This document shows, piece after piece, positions 28,085-40,419 of a stretch of 64,000 bases of DNA. The translations under genes were made by a program, and so were the position numbers. This stretch comes from Deinococcus aerolatus (lineage in GTDB: Bacteria; Deinococcota; Deinococci; Deinococcales; Deinococcaceae). The notes beneath the pieces are model-generated. The model worked only from the letters and a program-made list of their open reading frames with translations. It was not told the origin of the DNA and made no database searches. The stretch is taken from positions 118,603 through 182,602 of the forward strand of contig NZ_BMOL01000005.1 in assembly GCF_014647055.1 (NCBI RefSeq). The letters are read 5' to 3'. The first letter of the stretch is position 1; the number at the start of each line of letters is the position of its first letter.

Positions 28085-29919
28085 CGATCAACACTGTCCA
28101 CGGCAAGTTTCTACTTGATCTGCTGGTCTTTACAGCCGCTGCGGCATTGGCCTACGTCTTACGGCTTGACGTTGTACTGGGCGACACGGCCCGCTCGGTC
28201 CTGATCTACACGCTGATCGGAATACCGATCAAGTGGCTGGCCTTGCATTATTTCAAGGTCTCACGGCACATCTGGCGCTACGTCACCTTCGAGGACCTGA
28301 GTCAACTGGCCCGCATGACCGGCGTGGTCACCCTGGCCCTGCTGCTGCTGACGCCGGTGCTGCGATCACAGCTCTTTGTGCCGTGGTCCATTCCCCTAAT
28401 CGAGGGCGTGCTGGCCCTGGCTCTGCTCTCGGGCCTGCGGCTGCTGACGCGCTGGCACCTGGGACGTCGCCGCAGCCGCAGCCGCGCCCACAGGCAGTCC
28501 ACACAAACCCCGGAACGGGTCCTGATCGCCGGGGCCGGCGATGCTGGGCGGCTGATGGCCGCCGAACTGCTGCGTTCGCCGGACAAGGGCATGCTGCCGG
28601 TGGGTTTCATCGACGATTCGTCGGTCAAAACGGGCCGGGTGCTGGTGGGGCTGCCGGTGCTGGGTTCACTGTCCCACCTGGCCCAGGCGGCGCACGACAC
28701 CGGGGCCACGCTGCTGGTGATCGCCATGCCCTCAGCGGGCGGCCAGATCATCCGCGAATACGTCAACGCGGCGCGTCAGGCGGGCCTGCAGGCCCGCACG
28801 ATTCCCGGTCTGTACGAACTGATGGGTGGACAGGTCACCACCGAGCAGATTCGCAATGTCAGCGTGGAGGATCTGCTGCGGCGTGATCCGGTGGAGGTGG
28901 ATCAGGGCAACATCTCGGGCTACCTGAGTGGGCAGACCGTCCTGGTCACGGGTGCGGGCGGGTCCATCGGCTCGGAACTGGTGCGGCAACTGGCCCGCTT
29001 TGGTCCGGCCCGACTGGTGCTGGTGGGGCGCGGCGAGAACAGCATCTTCGCTATTGAGCAGGAGATGCGTCGCGAGTGGCCGGAGGTCCAGATTAACGCC
29101 CTGATCGCCGACGTCCGTCATCCCACCCGGCTGGAGTTCATCTTCGAGACGTACCGCCCAGGCGTGGTGTTTCACGCTGCCGCCCACAAACACGTCCCAT
29201 TGATGGAAGCCGCGCCGAGCGAGGCCATCCACAACAACGTGCTAGGTACCCGCAACGTGGCGGAGCTGTGCCTCAAGTACGGGGTCACCCGCCTGGTCAA
29301 CGTGTCAACCGATAAAGCGGTCAATCCGACGTCGGTCATGGGAGCAAGCAAGCGCGTGGCCGAGATGGTGATCGCCGACGCTGCGACGCGGGCCGCGCCG
29401 GGACAGGCCTTCGTCTCGGTGCGCTTCGGCAACGTGCTGGGCAGCCGGGGCAGCGTGGTACCCACCTTCTTGCAGCAGATCCGGCTGGGTGGTCCCGTCA
29501 CCATCACCCATCCCGACATGACCCGCTACTTCATGACCATTCCGGAGGCCAGCCGCCTGGTGTTGCAGGCAGGTGGACTGGCCAATAACGGCAGCGTGTA
29601 CCTGCTGGACATGGGCGAGCCGGTCAAGATCGCCGATCTGGCCCGCGACGTCATCCGTCTGTCAGGGGCACAGGACATCGAGATCGTGTACAGCGGCACG
29701 CGCCCCGGCGAGAAGCTGTACGAGGAACTGCTGACCAGCGGCGAGGACGTGATTCCCACCCGGCACACCGAGATCTTCTCGGCACAGTTGCAGCAGGTGC
29801 AGCCGGGCGAGCTTGCCTGCCTGCTCGCGGAGCTCACCGCAGCTGCGGGCCAGGACAATGGGCCCTCCATCCGTGCCCTGCTGCACGCGGCCATTCACGA
29901 GAGCCAGATCCACGTCTAA
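28081..29919 (+). CDS. CapD/FlaA1-type nucleotide-sugar 4,6-dehydratase, membrane-bound
   Basis: 612 residues from ATG 28081. The N-terminus has four membrane helices up to about residue 125, then a first Rossmann domain (VLIAGAGDAGR) and a second, catalytic one beginning VLVTGAGGSIGSELVRQLARF at about residue 290. STDKAVNPTSVMGASKR contains the extended SDR motif in which the Tyr is replaced by Met, usual for this group (WbpM, PglF, CapD). It converts UDP-GlcNAc-type sugars to 4-keto-6-deoxy intermediates for surface polysaccharide or glycan synthesis. It stands alone and not in a polysaccharide operon. Confidence 0.9.
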   Translation: MTINTVHGKFLLDLLVFTAAAALAYVLRLDVVLGDTARSVLIYTLIGIPIKWLALHYFKVSRHIWRYVTFEDLSQLARMTGVVTLALLLLTPVLRSQLFVPWSIPLIEGVLALALLSGLRLLTRWHLGRRRSRSRAHRQSTQTPERVLIAGAGDAGRLMAAELLRSPDKGMLPVGFIDDSSVKTGRVLVGLPVLGSLSHLAQAAHDTGATLLVIAMPSAGGQIIREYVNAARQAGLQARTIPGLYELMGGQVTTEQIRNVSVEDLLRRDPVEVDQGNISGYLSGQTVLVTGAGGSIGSELVRQLARFGPARLVLVGRGENSIFAIEQEMRREWPEVQINALIADVRHPTRLEFIFETYRPGVVFHAAAHKHVPLMEAAPSEAIHNNVLGTRNVAELCLKYGVTRLVNVSTDKAVNPTSVMGASKRVAEMVIADAATRAAPGQAFVSVRFGNVLGSRGSVVPTFLQQIRLGGPVTITHPDMTRYFMTIPEASRLVLQAGGLANNGSVYLLDMGEPVKIADLARDVIRLSGAQDIEIVYSGTRPGEKLYEELLTSGEDVIPTRHTEIFSAQLQQVQPGELACLLAELTAAAGQDNGPSIRALLHAAIHESQIHV

Positions 29920-30094
29920 CCAGCCGCAGGCGACGACAGCCGTACGGCACAGGTCCGCTCATGGAGCGGATTTCCTGTTCACAGGCGGTCCTTCGACTGC
30001 CCTCTGTCGGTGGTCCTGGGAGCCTGTTCTGGTGGATGGACTCAGCCCCGCCGACTTGGGCTGGCGATGTCGCCCGGCGCCCCATTCAACCCTC

Positions 30095-30322
30095 ATGAAG
30101 CAGTTCGTAATTGGCGTGTGCGGGTTGTGCTGGAATACTCTCTGCATGTTCAGCCTGCTTCTCCTTGTCACGGTCCTGTTTGGCGTTGCCGCCATTCTGT
30201 TGTTGCTGACACCCCTGCCACCAGCCCGGCACAGTCTGGTGGCCCAGCTGCCGAATCAGGACATGTCCAGCCCTGTGGCCCATGCGCCGCGCCCGGCTCT
30301 GGAAGGACCTCACGCAGGCTGA
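30095..30322 (+). CDS. possible small single-span membrane protein
   Basis: 75 residues from ATG 30095, or 58 from ATG 30146. One strong hydrophobic helix (MFSLLLLVTVLFGVAAILLL) is followed by a polar Pro-rich tail. Small membrane proteins of this kind are common, but no ribosome-binding site is clear and no family is known. The flanking parts (29920-30094 and 30323-30486) hold nothing recognisable. Confidence 0.35.
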   Translation: MKQFVIGVCGLCWNTLCMFSLLLLVTVLFGVAAILLLLTPLPPARHSLVAQLPNQDMSSPVAHAPRPALEGPHAG

Positions 30323-30486
30323 CCTGTCCAGGCCTCCCTGGGCTTCCCCTGAACCGTAGATGGACATCATTCCCATCTGTACCTTCTGCATTAGGAAACA
30401 ACCGAATTTTCCGGAAGTCACCGTCCCAACGTGATTCGAGGCTACAGCAGCATCACACTGTGCGTGCTGTATGACCTGAAGGCTCT

Positions 30487-30933
30487 ATGATCTGTGGAAT
30501 GGCCCTTCCCTTTCACTACCTTCTGGTAGACGACAGCCTGCAAGATCAGCTCCTGGCGCGGGAGGCCTTTGAACACCTGTGTCCTGAGTGCCTGCTGACC
30601 TGTGCGGGCAGCGGCCGAGAAGCGCTGGAACTATTGCAGGCCCCCCACTTTCAGCCTGACGTGGTGTTGCTCGACCTCAACATGCCCGGCATGAGTGGCT
30701 TCGAGTTGCTGCGCGAGATGAAGAGCGCCGCGCACTTGGTCCATATTCCAGTGGTGATCCTGTCGACCTCCAGCGCTCAGCAGGACGTGAGCGAGGCCTA
30801 CACCCTGCACGCCAGCTCCTATCTGGTCAAGTCCTCCAGTTTCGCCGGATTTCTGGAACAGCTGGAGAAGTTTCTGCACTACTGGCAGGCCAGTCGTACT
30901 GTCAACCACGGGCGCCAGGGCCAGCAGCGCTGA
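30487..30933 (+). CDS. single-domain response regulator (Rcp1/CheY-like)
   Basis: 148 residues from ATG 30487; ATG 30499 is also possible. Receiver residues: LVDDSLQDQ, Asp in VVLLDLNMPGMSG, Ser/Thr in VVILSTSSA and Lys in SYLVKSSS. There is no output domain, so it acts by protein contact, like the Rcp1-type regulators that work with phytochrome or hybrid kinases. No kinase is adjacent. Confidence 0.85.
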   Translation: MICGMALPFHYLLVDDSLQDQLLAREAFEHLCPECLLTCAGSGREALELLQAPHFQPDVVLLDLNMPGMSGFELLREMKSAAHLVHIPVVILSTSSAQQDVSEAYTLHASSYLVKSSSFAGFLEQLEKFLHYWQASRTVNHGRQGQQR

Positions 30934-31035
30934 GGATTCAGGGCGGCCCGCGGGCTGCGACCTCGCCCCGTCGCCTGATACACGGAGAAAGTCCTCAGCC
31001 CGAATGTACTGCCTGGATGCAACGCGCTCCACGAA

Positions 31036-31067
31036 GCGGCGCCCACCCCCGCAGGGGTGGGCGCCGC
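31036..31067. terminator. 14-bp perfect GC hairpin between convergent genes
   Basis: GCGGCGCCCACCCC, loop CGCA, GGGGTGGGCGCCGC. It lies between the ends of the response regulator gene and the acyl-CoA dehydrogenase gene. There is no T-run on either side, so it probably blocks or stabilises both transcripts. Confidence 0.6.
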
Positions 31068-31086
31068 CCGGTCAACCCTGAATCAT

Positions 31087-32922
<1,836 letters not shown>

Positions 32923-33197
32923 GCAGTCTCCTTGTGGTGCAGGACCCATGCCCTCTTGGCACGATACCCGGCACTGTTGTTTAGACTGAGTATAAAACTT
33001 CTGAGGGCGAAAGTCACGTAGGCCCATCCCCTTTTGCCCCGCATGGATGCTGCAGAAGAGGTGTCCGGGCAGGTGAAGGCGTGGCTCCAGGCATCCATTA
33101 CGCGGCTGCGTGCGGCAACCGGACCGCGCCGGGCCGCAGGGGCACGAAGGTACATCTGCCCCCCGGACAGCCCGGTTCGAGTATCCTGCTGGAGATC

Positions 33198-33893
<696 letters not shown>

Positions 33894-33923
33894 CCGGGCA
33901 GCCGGGAAGAAGCCCTCCCCCCC

Positions 33924-33950
33924 AGGCCCTCTTCCCGGTGAAGAGGGCCT
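33924..33950 (+). terminator. hairpin after the Crp-type gene
   Basis: AGGCCCTCTTC, loop CCGGT, GAAGAGGGCCT: eleven perfect pairs followed by GTTCAT. It is 30 bases after the stop; the T-run is weak. Confidence 0.55.
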
Positions 33951-34015
33951 GTTCATGTCTGCAGCCCAGAGCGGGCGGCCTTCCCGCACCCCATCTGTGA
34001 CAGGATGCGGGCCGA

Positions 34016-34933
34016 ATGTTCCAGGCCCTGAGCAACGTGCTGCTGCCCGTGATGATCGTGGCCGGGCTGGGGGCGCTGCTGGCCTCACGGATGCGCATCG
34101 ATCAGGTCACCGTCTCGCGCCTCACCATGTACCTGCTGATTCCGGCGCTGGTGCTGGACGTGATTCTGCGCACGCCCGTGCGGGCCGCCGAGGCCGGGCA
34201 ACTGGGGCTGGCCTTTGTGCTGGTGATGGGGCTGTCACTGGCGCTGGGCTGGCTGACGGGCCTGGGTCGCCCGGCTGCCGAGCGCCGCAGCCTGAGCGCT
34301 TCCTCGGGCATCTGGAACAGCGGCAACATGGGGCTGCCGATTGCGCTGTTCGTGTTCGGGGACAGCGGGTTTGACCGGGCCACGGTGGTCTTCCTGGTCT
34401 CCATCGTCGCCATGTACATCGTCGGCCCGGCCATCTACGGCTCGGCCTCCAGATCGGGGCAGCGGTACGGCGTGGCCGACATTCTGCGTTCGGTGTTCCG
34501 GCTGCCCACGCTGTGGGTGGCGCTGGTTGCCGTCGGCCTGCGGGTGCTGAACGTGCCGTTGCCGCAGGGGGTCACGCGCGGAGTCTCCCTGCTGGCCGAG
34601 GCCACCCTGCCGCTGGTGCTGCTGTCGCTGGGCCTGCAACTGGGCGCGGGCGGCTGGCCGCCGCTGCACCGCCGTGTGTGGCTGGCGGGGGCCGCGCGGC
34701 TGATCGGCGGGCCGCTGATCGCGCTGGGCGTCGGCTTTCTGGTGGGGCTGCGCGGCGAATCGCTGGCGGTGCTGATTCTCTCGGCGAGCATGCCCACTGC
34801 CGTCAACGCCCTGTTGATCGCGCAGGAGTACGGCGGCGACTCTGAGACCGTGGCCGGTGTGGTGCTGGTGACAACGCTGGGGTCGGTACTGACGCTGGCG
34901 GCGGTGGTGGCGCTGCTGCCAGCGCTGAGATAA
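34016..34933 (+). CDS. AEC-family (auxin efflux carrier) transporter
   Basis: 305 residues from ATG 34016, about ten membrane helices. SSGIWNSGNMGLPIALFVFG (after helix 3) is the Asn-containing motif of AEC permeases, and the mirrored half has AEATLPLVLLSLGLQLG and SASMPTAVNALLIAQEYGG. Such proteins carry organic acids or similar anions; the substrate is unknown. Confidence 0.85.
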   Translation: MFQALSNVLLPVMIVAGLGALLASRMRIDQVTVSRLTMYLLIPALVLDVILRTPVRAAEAGQLGLAFVLVMGLSLALGWLTGLGRPAAERRSLSASSGIWNSGNMGLPIALFVFGDSGFDRATVVFLVSIVAMYIVGPAIYGSASRSGQRYGVADILRSVFRLPTLWVALVAVGLRVLNVPLPQGVTRGVSLLAEATLPLVLLSLGLQLGAGGWPPLHRRVWLAGAARLIGGPLIALGVGFLVGLRGESLAVLILSASMPTAVNALLIAQEYGGDSETVAGVVLVTTLGSVLTLAAVVALLPALR

Positions 34934-35020
34934 GGGGCTGGGGTAAGAGGCTGGGGTCAAGCACAACCGAGATGGCAGCGATTGACCCTGTGGCAACCAC
35001 CCGCCCGCTAGACTCCTGGG

Positions 35021-36256
35021 GTGATGGCAGATGCAGCGGCAGGACCCCATAAGACGGCGCTGGTGATCGTGGGCGGCAGCATGGCCGCCGTGAAAGCGCC
35101 GTCCGTGCTACGGCGGCTGCGCGAGGGCGGCGTGCAGGTCAACGTGATCGCCACCCGCGCCGCGCTGGCCTTTGTGACTGAACTGAGCCTGTCCACCGCC
35201 GCCGATGGCCCGGTGGGCACCGACGCGGCGTGGTTCTCGCCCCGCCCCGACGCGCTGCACCTGGCGCTGGCACGGGCCGATGCGGCGGTAATCGTGGGGG
35301 CCTCTGCCGAGCTGCTGGCCGGGGCCGCACACGGGCACGCGAACGATCTGGCACTGGCGACGCTGCTGAGCGTTCAGGGGCCAGTGCTGTGGGTGCCGGC
35401 CATGAACAACGCCATGTGGAACAACCGCGCAGTGGGGGCCAATGTGGCGCGGCTGAGGGAATGGGGCCATCACTTCCTGGGGCCGGCAGTGGGCGCGTTC
35501 GGCACACGCGGCGAGGGCGCGGGCATCGGGCGCATGGCCGAGCCGGAGACGATTGCCGCCGCCGTGCTGGAGTTGCTGAAGCCCACCGCCCCGCGTGATC
35601 TGGACGGCCTGCACGTGGTGGTCTCGGCAGGCCCCACCCGCGAGTACCTGGACCCGGTGCGCTTCATCAGCAACCCCAGCAGCGGCAAGATGGGCTTCGC
35701 GGTGGCCGAGGACGCGCGGGACCGGGGGGCGCGGGTCACGCTGGTCACCGGGCCGGTGAATCTGCCGGAGCCGCATGGCCTGGAGGTGGTGCGGATCGGG
35801 GCGGCGCTGGAGCTGCGCGACGCCGTGATCCGGGCCGCGCAGACCGCCGACATCGTGGTGATGACCGCCGCCGTGGCCGACTACCGCGCCGCCGAACTGA
35901 AGGGCGAGAAACAGGCCAAGGTGGCGGGTGATGTGAGCGTTCACCTGACCCCCAACCCCGACATCCTGGCCGAACTGGGGCAAAACAAGGGTGGACGGGT
36001 GCTGGTGGGCTTCGCGATGGAAACGCACGCGGGCGTGGAGCGGGCCGCCGCCAAGGCCGCGCGCAAGAATGCCGATTTCATCCTGCTGAATTACCCCACG
36101 CAGGCCGGCACCGCGTTCGGCGGCGACGACAACCAGGTCACCCTGGTCCGCGCCGACGGCACCTTTGAGGACTGGCCCCGCACCAGCAAGCGCGAGGTGG
36201 CGCGGCGGCTGCTGGACGAGGCCCTGCGGGTGAGGGCGCAGAGGACGGCAGATTAA
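35021..36256 (+). CDS. coaBC: CoaBC-like phosphopantothenoylcysteine synthetase/decarboxylase with altered CoaC site
   Basis: 411 residues from ATG 35021. The C-terminal synthetase part is intact: [31 protein letters not shown] and [18 protein letters not shown]. The N-terminal flavin-decarboxylase part keeps the His (LHLALA) and VPAMNNAMW, but the APATAN-like segment reads VGASAE. The segment before GRM ([17 protein letters not shown]) has no Cys where the family has one (ACGD...GRM in E. coli); the whole protein contains no Cys. That Cys is needed for the second half-reaction of the decarboxylase, so this domain may be inactive or use another route. Confidence 0.85.
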   Translation: MMADAAAGPHKTALVIVGGSMAAVKAPSVLRRLREGGVQVNVIATRAALAFVTELSLSTAADGPVGTDAAWFSPRPDALHLALARADAAVIVGASAELLAGAAHGHANDLALATLLSVQGPVLWVPAMNNAMWNNRAVGANVARLREWGHHFLGPAVGAFGTRGEGAGIGRMAEPETIAAAVLELLKPTAPRDLDGLHVVVSAGPTREYLDPVRFISNPSSGKMGFAVAEDARDRGARVTLVTGPVNLPEPHGLEVVRIGAALELRDAVIRAAQTADIVVMTAAVADYRAAELKGEKQAKVAGDVSVHLTPNPDILAELGQNKGGRVLVGFAMETHAGVERAAAKAARKNADFILLNYPTQAGTAFGGDDNQVTLVRADGTFEDWPRTSKREVARRLLDEALRVRAQRTAD

Positions 36257-36305
36257 GCCCCGCCCCCAATTGCATTATTCACCGCCACTGCATAGAGTGT
36301 CCGGC

Positions 36306-36776
36306 GTGCCAGGCAAGCTCAGCAAGGACCAGCGTCAGAAGCGCATTCAGGACATCATCGCCCGCGAGAGCGTCGCCACGCAGGGGGAACTGGTGGAATT
36401 CCTGCGGCGCGAGGACGTGCTGGTCACGCAGGCCACCGTCAGCCGCGACATCAACGAGCTGCGGCTGGTGCGCGTGCCGGTGGGCAAGGGCCGCCACCGC
36501 TACGCCCTGTCGCAGTCGGGCGGGCACGGCGACGTGCAGGGCGAGCTGGCCCGGCTGTTCCAGAACTTCGTGCAGGACGTGGACCGCGGCGAGAACGTGC
36601 TGGTGGTCCGCACCGCCGAGGGCCACGCCTCCGGGGTGGCGCTGCTGATGGACCGGTTGCGCCGCGACGACATCGTGGGCACCATTGCCGGCGAGGACAC
36701 CATCTTCGTGGTGGCCCGCACCACCGACGAGGGCGAGGCCCTGATGGAAGAGCTGCACGCGCTGATGCTGGGCTAG
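36306..36776 (+). CDS. argR: arginine repressor ArgR
   Basis: 156 residues from GTG 36306. The N-terminal winged helix has [22 protein letters not shown] and [18 protein letters not shown], the standard ArgR recognition helix. The C-terminal oligomerisation and arginine-binding domain ends [20 protein letters not shown], matching the GTIAGDDT motif. It senses arginine and represses its synthesis. About 30 bases upstream there is TTGCATTATTCA, which resembles an ARG half-box and may allow self-control; this is weak. Confidence 0.93.
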   Translation: MPGKLSKDQRQKRIQDIIARESVATQGELVEFLRREDVLVTQATVSRDINELRLVRVPVGKGRHRYALSQSGGHGDVQGELARLFQNFVQDVDRGENVLVVRTAEGHASGVALLMDRLRRDDIVGTIAGEDTIFVVARTTDEGEALMEELHALMLG

Positions 36777-36793
36777 CGGCACCGCACGCCGCT

Positions 36794-38176
36794 TCAGGCT
36801 TGGGGTGGACGCCTCAACCGCCCCACCATGGCCAGCGCCAGCACCGCCCCCAGCAGCGTGACGCCAAAGGCTAGCGTGAAGGCCCCGTCCAGCGGGCGCA
36901 CGCGGGCGATCAGTGCGCCGCCGATGCCGGCAGCCAGGGCCACCATCAACGACTCGATGTTCGCCAGTTGCCCGGACAGTTGCCCCGCGCCCTCCGGCGG
37001 GGTGCTGGACATGGCGAACAGCGACGTGCTGGTGTACCCGATGCCCATGCCCAGACACGCCAGCACCCAGCCCGGATACAGCACCCACAGCGGCAGCAGG
37101 CCCAGCACACTCAGGGCGGACAGGGCCAGACCGGCGGCCACCCCTGCCAGACCAGCGCGGATGCGGAGGGGCCGGGACGCCTCGCCGTACGCGTCCTCGA
37201 TGCGGGCCTGAATCCATGACCCCAGGGTCCAGGTCACGCCGCCCAGCGACAGGACCAGCCCTGCCCCGGTCAGCGTCAGACCGCGCAGTTCATTGAGGGC
37301 CAGCGGCAGAAAGGAGGTCGTCCCCATCACAGCGAAGGCCGCCAGCCCCCGGACCATCAGGGCGCTGGGCAGCCCGGCCCCGAAGCGCCACATGCCCGCC
37401 GGGAACAGCGTGCGGGTGCTGAGGGCCACGCCCAGCAGCCCCGCCGCGCCCAGCCCCAGGCCCAGCGCGTCGGCGCGGCGCAGGCCCTCCACCAGGGCAC
37501 CCGCCGAAACCGCCAGGCCCAGCGCGGACCACAGCAGGCGGCGGCCGCCTCTCGCCTCTTTGCCCCCGCTGGGCTGACGCACCCGCACCCGCAGCGGCAG
37601 GACGCACAGCGGCGCGCTGAGGGCCAGCAGCGGCACCAGCCCCCAGAACACCACCCGCCAGGACCACTGGTCCGCCATCACGCTGGCGATCAGCGGGCCG
37701 ATCAGGGCCGGCAGCAGCCACGCGCTGGAGATGGCCGCCAGCATCCGGGCGCGGGCCGCCGGCGGGTAGCGGGTGCTGATCACCGCCCACGGCAGCGTGG
37801 CCAGCCCGCCGGCCCCCAGTCCCTGAAGCAGCCGGGCCAGCACGAACACCAGCATGGTGGGGGCCGCTGCGCCCACCAGCAGGCCGGCGGCGAACAGCAG
37901 CAGCGCCAGCACGGCCCCAAAGGCCAGCCCGCGCCGGTCGGCCAGCACGCCGCCCAGCACCGCCCCGAACAGGCTGGACAGCAAGAAGGCGCTGGAGGCC
38001 CAGCCGTACAGCGCCAGCCCGCGCAGTTCCCCGGCCACACGCGGCAGCACGGTGCTGACCGCCATCGACTCGAAGGCCACGATCAGCACCACCAGCACCA
38101 GACCCAGGCTCAAGGTGCGGGGAACGGCGGGCAGGGAGGTTGAGCCGGGGGTCAGGGCGCCACTCACGGGGCGCAT
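36794..38176 (-). CDS. MFS transporter, drug-efflux type
   Basis: 460 residues from ATG 38176. It has about 12-14 hydrophobic helices, LYGWASSAFLLSSLFG in helix 2 and LADRRGLAFGAVLALL as the loop 2-3 motif of major facilitator antiporters. ARLLQGLGAGGLATLPWAVIS resembles the DHA2/DHA1 motif. The substrate is unknown. It is divergent from the aminotransferase gene. Confidence 0.85.
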   Translation of the reverse strand: MRPVSGALTPGSTSLPAVPRTLSLGLVLVVLIVAFESMAVSTVLPRVAGELRGLALYGWASSAFLLSSLFGAVLGGVLADRRGLAFGAVLALLLFAAGLLVGAAAPTMLVFVLARLLQGLGAGGLATLPWAVISTRYPPAARARMLAAISSAWLLPALIGPLIASVMADQWSWRVVFWGLVPLLALSAPLCVLPLRVRVRQPSGGKEARGGRRLLWSALGLAVSAGALVEGLRRADALGLGLGAAGLLGVALSTRTLFPAGMWRFGAGLPSALMVRGLAAFAVMGTTSFLPLALNELRGLTLTGAGLVLSLGGVTWTLGSWIQARIEDAYGEASRPLRIRAGLAGVAAGLALSALSVLGLLPLWVLYPGWVLACLGMGIGYTSTSLFAMSSTPPEGAGQLSGQLANIESLMVALAAGIGGALIARVRPLDGAFTLAFGVTLLGAVLALAMVGRLRRPPQA

Positions 38177-38311
38177 CCTCGCATAGTGCAGGGCACCCAC
38201 GCGGTCAGGGCCGCTCAGGTCTGGAGGCCGTCCCATGTCGCCAGAACCGTCAACCTTCCCCTGTCTGACCCACCTGGCCCCGCCGCCCGTCGCCGGGGCG
38301 CAGACTGAACC

Positions 38312-39481
38312 ATGCCCCAACTGCTGCCCCGCGCCCGCGCCTCTCAGGAGAGCGTGTTTGCCCGCATGAGCCGTCTGGCCGCGCACCACAGGGCCGTCAA
38401 TCTGGGCCAGGGCTTTCCAGCCGACGCCCCCCCGGCCTTCCTGCTGGACGCGGCGCGGCGGGCGGTGGGCACGCTGGACCAGTACAGCCCTCCTGCGGGC
38501 CTGCCTGCCCTGCGCGACGCCATTGGCGCGGACCTGGGGGTAGACGGAGGTGACGTGATCGTGACCTGTGGGGCTACCGAGGCGCTGAACGTGCTGGCCC
38601 TGTCGCTGTACGGTCCCCGTGATGATGGCAGCCGGGACGAGGTGCTGATGCTGGAGCCGGTGTTCGACGTGTACATTCCCCAGACGCGGCTGGCCGGAGC
38701 CACGCCCGTCACCGTGCCCATGACGCTCAGTGAGGCCGGGGGCTGGTCACTGAACCTGGAAGCGCTGAAGGCCGCCGTGACCCCGCGCACGCGGGCGCTG
38801 CTGCTGAACAGCCCGTACAACCCGACCGGAACGGTGTTCTCCCGTGAGGAACTGACAGAGATCGTGGCGCTGGCCCGCCGGCACGACCTGTGGATCATCA
38901 GCGACGAGGTGTACGACGAGCTGTATTTCGGCGAAAAACCCGTCCCTCTCCGTGAACTGGCCCCCGAGCGCACCTTCACGGTGGGCAGCGCGGGCAAACG
39001 GCTGGAGGCCACCGGCTGGCGCGTGGGCTGGATTGCGTGCCCGCCGGCCAGCGCTGACCCGCACAGGGCCGCAGCCGGGGTGGCGGCCAACATCGCCGGG
39101 GTGCGCCAGCAGGGCTCGTTCTGCTCGCCCACACCCCTACAGGCGGCGGTGGCGGCGGCCCTGCCGCTGGCCCGCGCCGAGGGCTTCTACGCGGGGTTGC
39201 GGGCCGAGTACCGCGCCCGGCAGGATCTGCTGGCCGGTGGCCTGAGAGGGCTGGGCGCCACCGTGTTCCAGCCGCAGGGCACCTATTTTCTGACGGCCAT
39301 TCACCCCGAGTGGCGGGCCGAGGCGCTGGTGGAACGCGGGGTCGCCGTGATTCCAGGTGAGGCGTTCTACGCGCAGCACCCGGCACCCGAGGGCCTGCTG
39401 CGAGTCGCGTTCTGCAAATCGCGCGATGAGATCGTGCAGGCCTTGGAGCGGCTCACAGCAATCACGGCGGCCACGGCGTAA
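38312..39481 (+). CDS. PLP-dependent class I/II aminotransferase
   Basis: 389 residues from ATG 38312. VNLGQGFPADAPP at the start, NSPYNPTGTVF (Asn contacting PLP), ISDEVYDELYF, FTVGSAGKRLEATGWRVGW with the PLP Lys, and a C-terminal LLRVAFCKS Arg region are present. The sequence is of the kynurenine/methionine aminotransferase (YbdL, KAT) group. The natural substrate cannot be fixed. Confidence 0.88.
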   Translation: MPQLLPRARASQESVFARMSRLAAHHRAVNLGQGFPADAPPAFLLDAARRAVGTLDQYSPPAGLPALRDAIGADLGVDGGDVIVTCGATEALNVLALSLYGPRDDGSRDEVLMLEPVFDVYIPQTRLAGATPVTVPMTLSEAGGWSLNLEALKAAVTPRTRALLLNSPYNPTGTVFSREELTEIVALARRHDLWIISDEVYDELYFGEKPVPLRELAPERTFTVGSAGKRLEATGWRVGWIACPPASADPHRAAAGVAANIAGVRQQGSFCSPTPLQAAVAAALPLARAEGFYAGLRAEYRARQDLLAGGLRGLGATVFQPQGTYFLTAIHPEWRAEALVERGVAVIPGEAFYAQHPAPEGLLRVAFCKSRDEIVQALERLTAITAATA

Positions 39482-39613
39482 CCTCCTCACTCCCAACCAC
39501 CGCAAGTCACCTGCATATTTGGCTCAAAGATTAGTGAGCCGTAAAGGTCTCTGGTTGTTTATGTGAAGCCCGTGACCTTTCAGCGCGAGGGTGATTCTGG
39601 ATATGGTGGCTTC

Positions 39614-40090
39614 ATGAAGAAAGTCACCCTGACCCTGCTGGCGCTCACCGCCTTTTCCACCGCCTCCGCCGCAAATTACATCGGCGGTTCCGTGGGCTCT
39701 GGCCTCAGCGTGCACTACCAGAGCGACCTGACCACCAACTCGGCCATTCGTTACGGCCTGAACCTCGACGCAGTGAACTTCAACTTCAACGCGCTGTCTG
39801 TCAACGCCTCGGTGGACTACCTGGCCGATTTCGCCGGCACTGGCCCGCTGGGCGGCTTCACCCCGTACTACGGCGTGGGCCTCAGCGCGGGCGCGGGGCT
39901 GGGCAGCAACCTGGGCCTGAGCGCGTACCCCCACGTCACCCTGGGCCTGAACTACAACATCTCCGCGCCGCTCAGCGTCTTCGTCGAGGGCAATGCCGGT
40001 CCCTACATCCGCGTCGGCAGCGGGGCCAACACCACCAACATCGGCTTCGGCAGCACCGCCCGCATCGGCCTGAACTACCGCCTGCCCTGA
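39614..40090 (+). CDS. secreted beta-barrel-like outer-membrane protein
   Basis: 158 residues from ATG 39614. A clear signal peptide (MKKVTLTLLALTAFSTASA, cleavage after ASA) is followed by amphipathic strands rich in Asn, Gly, Ser and Tyr (LSVHYQSDL, YGLNLDAVNFNFN, VTLGLNYNI), ending TARIGLNYRLP, a typical final barrel strand. About eight strands are predicted by eye. A palindrome GGCTCA-N8-TGAGCC at 39521-39540 lies upstream and may be a terminator or operator. Confidence 0.75.
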   Translation: MKKVTLTLLALTAFSTASAANYIGGSVGSGLSVHYQSDLTTNSAIRYGLNLDAVNFNFNALSVNASVDYLADFAGTGPLGGFTPYYGVGLSAGAGLGSNLGLSAYPHVTLGLNYNISAPLSVFVEGNAGPYIRVGSGANTTNIGFGSTARIGLNYRLP

Positions 40091-40108
40091 GCGCAGCTGC
40101 TGCCTCCC

Positions 40109-40141
40109 GCCCCCAGCCCGTTCATCAGCTGGGGGCTTTTT
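40109..40141 (+). terminator. terminator of the barrel-protein gene
   Basis: GCCCCCAGC, a ten-base loop, GCTGGGGGC, then TTTTT. Confidence 0.92.
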
Positions 40142-40143
40142 CC

Positions 40144-40419
40144 GTGCAGGCGTCATCCTCCGCCCCCTTCCGGCCGAACTCTCATGCCGTTCGATGGGCC
40201 GTCCCCATTCATAGCAAGAAGCGTTTCTTTTTCCCGCGCCGACTGTACAAGCAGGTGGCCGACCGTGCGTACCAGGAAAGCCCCCTTATCGTGCTGGCCG
40301 CCGAGACCAACATCCGCGCCGTGCGCAGCAACCTGCAGGGTGCGTCGGCCGCCGCCTGCAACCCCATGCGTTCTTTCGGCTTCACCGGCACGCTGTGGCG
40401 GGAGCTGAGCAAGGAGTAG
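40144..40419 (+). CDS. uncertain small ORF, possibly a gene remnant
   Basis: 91 residues from GTG 40144. The middle and end look protein-like (SPLIVLAAETNIRAVRSNLQ, SFGFTGTLWREL), but there is no ribosome-binding site, it starts directly at a terminator, and no family is known. It may be the 3' remainder of a lost gene. Confidence 0.3.
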   Translation: MQASSSAPFRPNSHAVRWAVPIHSKKRFFFPRRLYKQVADRAYQESPLIVLAAETNIRAVRSNLQGASAAACNPMRSFGFTGTLWRELSKE

